Of a DNA stretch of 64,000 nucleotides, positions 58,029 through 64,000 are shown piece after piece; the first letter of the stretch is position 1, and every line of letters begins with the position of its first letter. The stretch comes from Actinobacillus suis ATCC 33415 (GTDB taxonomy: Bacteria; Pseudomonadota; Gammaproteobacteria; Enterobacterales; Pasteurellaceae): the NCBI RefSeq assembly GCF_000739435.1, contig NZ_CP009159.1:1-64000 (forward strand). Reading direction: 5' to 3'. The position numbers and the translations under genes are program-made. The notes beneath the pieces were generated by a model that worked only from the letters and a program-made list of their open reading frames with translations, searched no databases and was not told the origin of the DNA.

Positions 58029-59444
58029 TTACTGAAGGATTAAGTAGAAGTTTGAATTACCGCGTAGAATATTTAATGCGATAACAGAAGGCTTCGAATC
58101 TAACACTTCACGTAATTGCTTGATATTGTCTACTTTGACACGGTTTACACCAACGATAATATCGCCTTCCGCTAGACCTCGGTTTTCAGCAATCGAACCT
58201 TTAGTTACTTTTGCAATTTCGATACCTTTTACACCGTCTTTATCAAGGTTAGCAAATTCAGCACCTTTTAACGCCGGAATAATATCTTTTGTGGTTGCTT
58301 TGGTTGTATTTTTACTGTTTTTCGCTGTGCTGTCAGCGCTGTCCGATTGAAGCGTTACTTTCGCTTTTTCTTCTTTACCGTCACGTAAGTACGTTAGCTC
58401 AATTTCTGTACCTGGACCTGAGGTGGCAACTTTGGCACGTAATTCGCTGAAACTATTGATTTTTTTACCGTTTAACTCAGTAATTACATCGCCTGCTTTT
58501 AAACCGGCTTTCGCAGCAGCAGAATCAGCTAAAACTTCACTAATGAATGCGCCTTTTTGTGCATCAATTTTGAATTCTTTTGCTAAATCAGCGTTTAATT
58601 CACCGCCTTTAATACCTAGCATACCACGTTTAACTTCACCAAATTCAATGATTTGTTGCACGAGGCTGTTTGCCATATTACTCGGAATCGCAAAAGCAAT
58701 ACCGGCATTACCACCGCTTGGCGAAATAATCGCAGTATTAATACCGATTAACTCACCATTTAAATTAATTAACGGACCACCCGAGTTACCTTGGTTTACT
58801 GCTGCATCCGTTTGAATATAGCTTTCGTAACCTTCGTCTGAATTACCGGTTGAACGCCCTAACGCTGAAATAATACCTGAAGTTACGGTTTGACCTAAAC
58901 CGAATGGGTTACCGATAGCTACACTGAAATCACCGACACGTAACTTATCAGAGTCAGCAAATTTTAATTCAACTAAATTTTTAGGATTTTCAATTTGTAC
59001 TAAAGCCACATCCGATAGTGGATCTGAGCCTAATAATTTCGCTTTAAATTCTCGACCGTCTTCTAATTTAATCGTAATTTTGTCCGCATTTTTAATCACG
59101 TGGTTATTCGTAATTACATAACCCTTTTCGGCATTGATGATTGCGCCTGAACCTTGCCCACGGAAATTACGCGGTGCACTACGTTCACCAAACATATCAG
59201 GGCCAAAGAAAAATTCAAATTCTTCCGGAATATCACGACGATAACGGGCTCTTTCTTCCGTTTTTCCTTCTACTGAAATACTAACTACCGCCGGACGAAC
59301 TTTTTCAATCATAGAAGCTAAACTTGGTAGAGGCTGACCTTCAACGGCTGTCGGTAATGTCGCTTGTGCCGTTACTGGAACTGAAAATAAACCGAGACCT
59401 AATACTAGTGAAGCTAAGATCGATTTTTTCATTACTTTATTCAT
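58029..59444 (-). CDS. degP: DegP/HtrA-type periplasmic serine protease
   Basis: This periplasmic protease-chaperone degrades misfolded envelope proteins. The 471-residue protein has a signal peptide (about 1-28, cut after AQA). Next are the trypsin-like domain with His in TNNHVI, Asp in DPLSDVALVQI and Ser in GNSGGPLI, and two PDZ domains (about 265-350 and 385-470). Length is near that of DegP/DegQ; the family split between the two is not certain, but the sigma-E-like promoter favours degP. Two possible starts (59444 and 59432) differ by four residues. Confidence 0.92.
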   Translation of the reverse strand: MNKVMKKSILASLVLGLGLFSVPVTAQATLPTAVEGQPLPSLASMIEKVRPAVVSISVEGKTEERARYRRDIPEEFEFFFGPDMFGERSAPRNFRGQGSGAIINAEKGYVITNNHVIKNADKITIKLEDGREFKAKLLGSDPLSDVALVQIENPKNLVELKFADSDKLRVGDFSVAIGNPFGLGQTVTSGIISALGRSTGNSDEGYESYIQTDAAVNQGNSGGPLINLNGELIGINTAIISPSGGNAGIAFAIPSNMANSLVQQIIEFGEVKRGMLGIKGGELNADLAKEFKIDAQKGAFISEVLADSAAAKAGLKAGDVITELNGKKINSFSELRAKVATSGPGTEIELTYLRDGKEEKAKVTLQSDSADSTAKNSKNTTKATTKDIIPALKGAEFANLDKDGVKGIEIAKVTKGSIAENRGLAEGDIIVGVNRVKVDNIKQLREVLDSKPSVIALNILRGNSNFYLILQ

Positions 59445-59505
59445 TTATATTTATCCTTTTTTGTGTCAAAAAATTCAACGAGCTTCAAAGGTAGCTCGTG
59501 TCCAT

Positions 59506-59533
59506 TCAGACCACCTAATTTGGTGGTGGTTCC
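59506..59533 (-). promoter_or_regulatory. Sigma-E-type promoter of degP
   Basis: On the minus strand GGAACCA (59527-59533) is followed after 16 bases by TCTGA (59506-59510). This matches the E. coli degP sigma-E promoter plan (GGAACTT-N16-TCTGA) in both boxes and spacing. It lies 62 bases before the start codon and supports envelope-stress control. Confidence 0.7.
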
Positions 59534-59711
59534 TTCAAAAAGCAAGTGTCTAGCTAAAAAATAATCAATTACTTATGCAAAAGTTTATTAAAAATGGTTA
59601 TTAAATTGTACATTTTCTGTCAAAAGTTAAAAATCCTTTGACTTTATGTGGCGGTTAATAGAGTATTGCCAACCATTTTATGTTTTATATAAATTACTAA
59701 AGAAAATTCCA

Positions 59712-60515
59712 ATGCGAGATAATGAATACTTAGTTGAAGTGAAAAACCTCACCTTTAGTCGGGGTGAAAGGGTGATTTATGACAACTTAAATCTGCGGGT
59801 GCAGAAAGGTAAAGTTACCGCGATTATGGGGCCGTCAGGAATTGGTAAAACGACTTTACTCCGCTTAATCGGCGGGCAGATTATTCCTGAAAAAGGGCAG
59901 ATATTATTTGATGGCGAAGATGTATGTAAAGCGTCCAATAAAAAGCTTTATGAAATTCGTCAGCGTATGGGTATGTTATTTCAATCAGGGGCATTATTTA
60001 CTGATTTATCTACCTTCGATAATGTTGCCTTCCCTATTCGTGAACATACAAGATTACCGGAAGCATTAATTAGAAAATTAGTGCTAATGAAGTTAGAATC
60101 GGTCGGGTTACGCGGTGCAGCGCAATTAATGCCGGCGGAACTTTCGGGCGGAATGGCGCGGCGAGCAGCGTTAGCGCGAGCAATAGCGCTGGATCCTGAA
60201 TTAATTATGTATGATGAACCGTTCACCGGACAAGATCCGATTAGTATGGGCGTAATTGTCGAGTTAATCAGAAAACTCAACCAAGCATTAAATTTAACGT
60301 CAATTGTGGTTTCACATGATGTAACGGAAGTGCTGAGTATTGCTGATTATGCTTATATTGTAGCGGATAAGCGCGTGATTGCTGAAGGTACGCCGGAAGC
60401 ATTGATGGCAAGTCAAGATCCGCAAGTGGTTCAGTTCTTAGCAGGTAAAGCGGACGGTCCGGTTCGTTTCCATTATCCGGCTAAAGAATATACGGAGGAG
60501 CTATTCAGTGATTAA
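59712..60515 (+). CDS. mlaF: Phospholipid transport ATPase MlaF
   Basis: MlaF is the cytoplasmic ATPase of the Mla system, which keeps phospholipids out of the outer leaflet of the outer membrane. The 267-residue ABC protein has Walker [11 protein letters not shown], signature [28 protein letters not shown] and H-loop VVSHD. ATG 59712 gives the family length; the frame is open upstream without conservation. It overlaps mlaE by eight bases. Confidence 0.95.
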   Translation: MRDNEYLVEVKNLTFSRGERVIYDNLNLRVQKGKVTAIMGPSGIGKTTLLRLIGGQIIPEKGQILFDGEDVCKASNKKLYEIRQRMGMLFQSGALFTDLSTFDNVAFPIREHTRLPEALIRKLVLMKLESVGLRGAAQLMPAELSGGMARRAALARAIALDPELIMYDEPFTGQDPISMGVIVELIRKLNQALNLTSIVVSHDVTEVLSIADYAYIVADKRVIAEGTPEALMASQDPQVVQFLAGKADGPVRFHYPAKEYTEELFSD

Positions 60516-61284
60516 TTTTATTAGTGGCATCGGTTCTTCTGTGATTAGTTTTATACGAGCGTTTGGGCGAGCAACCTTTATGTTGTTTGGCGCATTGATC
60601 GGCAAACCGCAATTTCGTAAGCATACACCATTATTAATTAAGCAATTATATGTGTTAGGGGTTCAGTCTCTACTCATTATTATGCTGTCAGGCTTATTTA
60701 TCGGTATGGTATTAGGCTTGCAAGGTTATGTGGTATTAGTCGATTTTGCAGCCGAAACCAGTTTAGGTACGCTTGTTTCATTATCGTTACTAAGAGAATT
60801 AGGGCCTGTAGTAACAGCACTTCTTTTTGCTGGGCGTGCAGGTTCAGCGTTAACTGCAGAAATCGGTTTAATGAAAGCAACGGAACAGCTATCAAGCCTT
60901 GAAATGATGGCTGTTGATCCGCTAAGACGAATTATTGCACCACGTTTTTGGGCTGGTGTGATTTCTATGCCTATTTTAGCGGCAATTTTTACCGCAATCG
61001 GCATCTGGGGCGGTTCGCTAGTTGGTGTCGATTGGAAAGGTGTTGATGGTGGTAGCTTTTGGTCGGTAATGCAAAACTCGGTAGATTGGAGCGATTTAAT
61101 TAACGGCTTTATTAAAAGTATTATTTTTGCTTTTGCCGTAGTATGGATTGCATTATTTAACGGTTATGACTCTGTTGCAACTTCAGAAGGTATTAGCCAA
61201 GCAACAACAAGAACCGTGGTACACGCTTCATTAGTTGTGCTAGGACTTGATTTTATTTTGACCGCTATCATGTTCGGTGGTTAA
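60508..61284 (+). CDS. mlaE: Phospholipid transport permease MlaE
   Basis: MlaE is the membrane subunit of the Mla transporter. The 258-residue protein has five to six helices. The conserved stretch [45 protein letters not shown] is typical. The start is GTG at 60508, inside the end of mlaF, with ACGGAGGAG eight bases upstream. mlaD follows after 18 bases. Confidence 0.95.
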   Translation: MINFISGIGSSVISFIRAFGRATFMLFGALIGKPQFRKHTPLLIKQLYVLGVQSLLIIMLSGLFIGMVLGLQGYVVLVDFAAETSLGTLVSLSLLRELGPVVTALLFAGRAGSALTAEIGLMKATEQLSSLEMMAVDPLRRIIAPRFWAGVISMPILAAIFTAIGIWGGSLVGVDWKGVDGGSFWSVMQNSVDWSDLINGFIKSIIFAFAVVWIALFNGYDSVATSEGISQATTRTVVHASLVVLGLDFILTAIMFGG

Positions 61285-61302
61285 TTCACAAAGGAAAAGA
61301 CA

Positions 61303-61827
61303 ATGCGTCAATCAATTAAATATGAATTTTGGGTGGGCTTATTTGTATTACTTGGCTTAGCGGCTTTAGTATTTTTAGGCTTGCGTGTTGCGAATGTACA
61401 AGGTTTTACCTCAGAGAAGACTTACACTCTTTACGCAACTTTTGATAACATCGGGGGACTAAAAGTCCGTGCGCCGATTAAGGTCGGAGGCGTAGTTGTA
61501 GGACGTGTTGCTGAAATTAATTTAGATGCACAAACCTATACGCCTAAAGTCACTTTAGCAGTGAATGAAGATTTTAATAAAATTCCTGATACTAGCTCGC
61601 TTTCAATTAAAACATCTGGTCTTCTAGGTGAACAATATATCGCTTTAAATATCGGTTTCATGTTAGAAGGTGAAACGGAGTATATGAAAGAAGGCAGTAG
61701 CTTTGCTGATACAAATTCAGCAATGGTGTTGGAAGATTTAATCGGTCAGTTCTTATATGGCGATAAAAAATCAGATAAAACTGACGGAGAAAAAGCGGAA
61801 GGCGAAACAGAGCCTAAAGCACAATAA
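61303..61827 (+). CDS. mlaD: Phospholipid-binding MCE protein MlaD
   Basis: MlaD is an inner-membrane-anchored hexameric MCE ring that passes lipid between MlaC and MlaFE. The 174-residue protein has one N-terminal helix (EFWVGLFVLLGLAALVFLGLRVA) and an MCE domain (YTLYATFDNIGGLKVRAPIKVGGVVVGRVAEINLD). The C-terminal 25 residues are charged (DKKSDKTDGEKAEGETEPK). AAAGGAAAAGACA upstream. Confidence 0.95.
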   Translation: MRQSIKYEFWVGLFVLLGLAALVFLGLRVANVQGFTSEKTYTLYATFDNIGGLKVRAPIKVGGVVVGRVAEINLDAQTYTPKVTLAVNEDFNKIPDTSSLSIKTSGLLGEQYIALNIGFMLEGETEYMKEGSSFADTNSAMVLEDLIGQFLYGDKKSDKTDGEKAEGETEPKAQ

Positions 61828-61898
61828 TTACACAGTGATTTTCACTGAGTGATATTTTATTTCGGGTGGGAAGACCACCTTACATTTGGAGATTTTAA

Positions 61899-62537
61899 AT
61901 GTTAAAAAACATCAAAAAAGTAATCGTAACTGGTTTTGTAGCAGTCGCAACATTATTCTCAGCACAAGCATTTGCTGAAACAAGCCCATACGTTTTAATG
62001 CAACAAACAGCAGATAAACTCTTTAACGATATTAAGGCGAATCAAAGTAAAATTAAGGCGAATCCGGAATATTTACGTACCATTGTTCGCAATGATTTAA
62101 TGCCTCGTGTGCATGTGAAATATGCAGGCCAATTAGTGTTAGGTAAATCGCTTTCTTCTGCGTCAGAAGCACAACGTGAGCAATTCTTTACTGCTTTCGG
62201 TCAATTTATTGAACAATCATACGCACAAGTGTTAACGCAATACCAAGACCAACAAGTGCAAATTGAAAGCGAGAAACCGGTAGGTGACAAATCTATCGTA
62301 AGCATTCGTGTAAATGTGTTATCATCAGGCAACGCTGCGCCAATCAAATTAGATTTTAAATGGCGTAAAAACAGCAAAACTGGTGAATGGCAAGCATATG
62401 ATATGGCTGCGGAAGGTGTAAGTATGGTTGCGACCAAACAAAATGAGTGGAGCGGCGTCTTACGTCAAAAAGGGATTGATGCTTTAACTGCACAAGTTGC
62501 GCAATCCGCTAAACAACCGATTACATTAAGTAAATAA
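61899..62537 (+). CDS. mlaC: Periplasmic phospholipid-binding protein MlaC
   Basis: MlaC shuttles phospholipid between the outer-membrane MlaA complex and MlaFEDB. The 212-residue protein has a signal peptide (about 1-26, FSAQAFA) and the MlaC domain (YLRTIVRNDLMPRVHVKYAGQLVLG, FDKRxxxxGEWQAYDMAAEGVSMV-like end here WRKNSKTGEWQAYDMAAEGVSMV). TTGGAGATTTTAA precedes the start. The 71-base gap after mlaD holds two small hairpins but no terminator. Confidence 0.95.
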   Translation: MLKNIKKVIVTGFVAVATLFSAQAFAETSPYVLMQQTADKLFNDIKANQSKIKANPEYLRTIVRNDLMPRVHVKYAGQLVLGKSLSSASEAQREQFFTAFGQFIEQSYAQVLTQYQDQQVQIESEKPVGDKSIVSIRVNVLSSGNAAPIKLDFKWRKNSKTGEWQAYDMAAEGVSMVATKQNEWSGVLRQKGIDALTAQVAQSAKQPITLSK

Positions 62538-62547
62538 TTTTAGTTTT

Positions 62548-62907
62548 ATGAAGCCACAAAAAACATTACAATGGGGCGTTCAGCAGAATAATGAAAGCCT
62601 ATTTGTAAAATTGTCAGGCGAATTAACTCGAGACACGTTGCTTCCGCTTTGGAAGCAACGTGCTTCTTTTTTATCGCCGAAAGGTAACCAACATATCTAT
62701 TGGGATTTAAAAGATCTTGAGCGTGTTGATTCCGCCGGTTTTACATTGCTTGCTGAATTGCTCAATCATTATCAGAAACAGACGCCGAACTGGTTAATCA
62801 ATAGTCCTGAAACAGTGAAAACACTAGCGGAATTATTTGATTTATCAGAATGGCTAAATCGATTTATAGTTTGCGATAAAAGCAAATTATGTTGTGAAAA
62901 CGCTTAA
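62548..62907 (+). CDS. mlaB: STAS-domain protein MlaB
   Basis: MlaB is the small cytoplasmic STAS subunit that binds MlaF and stabilises the transporter. The 119-residue protein has the STAS motif YWDLKDLERVDSAGFTLLAELLNHY, with Ser near the usual position. It starts 11 bases after mlaC. Ribosome site weak. Confidence 0.9.
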   Translation: MKPQKTLQWGVQQNNESLFVKLSGELTRDTLLPLWKQRASFLSPKGNQHIYWDLKDLERVDSAGFTLLAELLNHYQKQTPNWLINSPETVKTLAELFDLSEWLNRFIVCDKSKLCCENA

Positions 62908-62921
62908 GGAATTATAAGCAC

Positions 62922-63182
62922 ATGGAACCAAAACAACTCGAAGAAATTTTAAGAAATGCGTTACCGACAGCAGCGGAGATTCATGCGCAGGGTGAGAATT
63001 CACATTATGGCGTAATCGTTGTCAGTGATGAATTAGCACAATTATCAAAAGTAAAACAACAACAAGCGGTATATGCACCATTAGGTGAATATTTTGCAAC
63101 AAATGCTATCCACGCATTGACGATTAAAGTTTTCTCGACAGAGCAGTGGAAAAAAGATCGCTTACTTAATATGGTAAGCTAG
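62922..63182 (+). CDS. ibaG: BolA-family protein IbaG
   Basis: IbaG is an acid-stress BolA protein that partners monothiol glutaredoxin in iron-sulfur handling. The 86-residue protein has the BolA fold pattern with YGVIVVSDEL and AIHALTIKVFSTEQWK; C-terminal residues KDRLLNMVS are short. It lies between mlaB and murA as in E. coli, linking envelope and cell wall genes. Confidence 0.9.
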   Translation: MEPKQLEEILRNALPTAAEIHAQGENSHYGVIVVSDELAQLSKVKQQQAVYAPLGEYFATNAIHALTIKVFSTEQWKKDRLLNMVS

Positions 63183-63211
63183 CCTATTCGATGAATAGTG
63201 GATAATGATAG

Positions 63212-63257
63212 CTAAGCGGTCGATTTTGTAAAAAAATTTGCAAAAATGACCGCTTGA
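63212..63257 (+). terminator. Uptake-signal inverted pair before murA
   Basis: TAAGCGGTCGATTTTG and CAAAAATGACCGCTTG arms with an A/T-rich loop, between ibaG and murA. Only weak T-run; may terminate partly. Confidence 0.55.

Positions 63258-64000
<743 letters not shown>

Overview
The window is an ordinary chromosomal stretch of a Pasteurellaceae bacterium, most likely an Actinobacillus of the A. pleuropneumoniae / suis / lignieresii / equuli group. Three things point there. Housekeeping proteins match that family in length and motifs. Gene order follows known gammaproteobacterial blocks (dnaA-dnaN-recF, fabG-fabD, cysZ/zipA-ligA, mlaFEDCB-ibaG-murA). Above all, the short word ACAAGCGGTC and its complement occur throughout, which is the Apl-type DNA uptake signal of the Actinobacillus branch; Haemophilus uses AAGTGCGGT. 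The species is inference. No rRNA, tRNA, prophage, insertion sequence or CRISPR array was recognised.

Layout. 1-3.7 kb: replication and repair start block (dnaA, dnaN, recF). 3.7-16.7 kb: periplasmic superoxide dismutase, aspartate-semialdehyde dehydrogenase, a general porin, lipid A synthesis (lpxB), sohB, mutM, a branched-chain amino acid carrier, fatty-acid genes (fabG, fabD), queH, ispB, and two small redox genes (an FMN reductase-family protein and a DoxX protein) that share a promoter-region motif. 17-22.6 kb: rplU-rpmA, three EamA-type exporters (two in tandem, one carrying a run of nine G), cdd, folB and plsY. 22.7-27.4 kb: a 539-residue class 3 lipase-like protein with calcium-binding repeats, then hslO, hslR, nudE and cysQ. 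27.4-34.7 kb: the pentose phosphate pathway genes zwf, pgl and gnd. Between pgl and gnd lie an aromatic-acid-type transporter, an amino-acid racemase and two AT-rich orphan genes. 34.7-39.3 kb: a lipoprotein, cysZ, zipA and ligA.

39.3-49.1 kb, minus strand: an eight-gene Wzx/Wzy-dependent polysaccharide cluster. In transcription order it reads pyruvyltransferase-like, flippase, glycosyltransferase, EpsG-like polymerase, glycosyltransferase, initiating sugar-phosphate transferase, Wza, Wzc. galE stands divergently next to it and can supply UDP-galactose. The Wzc protein lacks the Walker A lysine and the C-terminal tyrosine cluster, and no Wzb phosphatase gene is present.

50.7-64 kb: ampG, a TonB-dependent receptor behind a Fur-like promoter, adk, a small lipoprotein, mdh, argR, a sugar-epimerase-like gene, a DegP-type protease behind a sigma-E-like promoter, the complete mlaFEDCB phospholipid transport operon, ibaG, and the start of murA, cut by the window end.

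The best leads for something new are: the degenerate Wzc kinase in its small polysaccharide locus; a paired REP-like element present at two places; the lipase-like protein without a signal peptide; the AT-rich two-gene cassette; and the motif shared by the FMN reductase and DoxX promoters.
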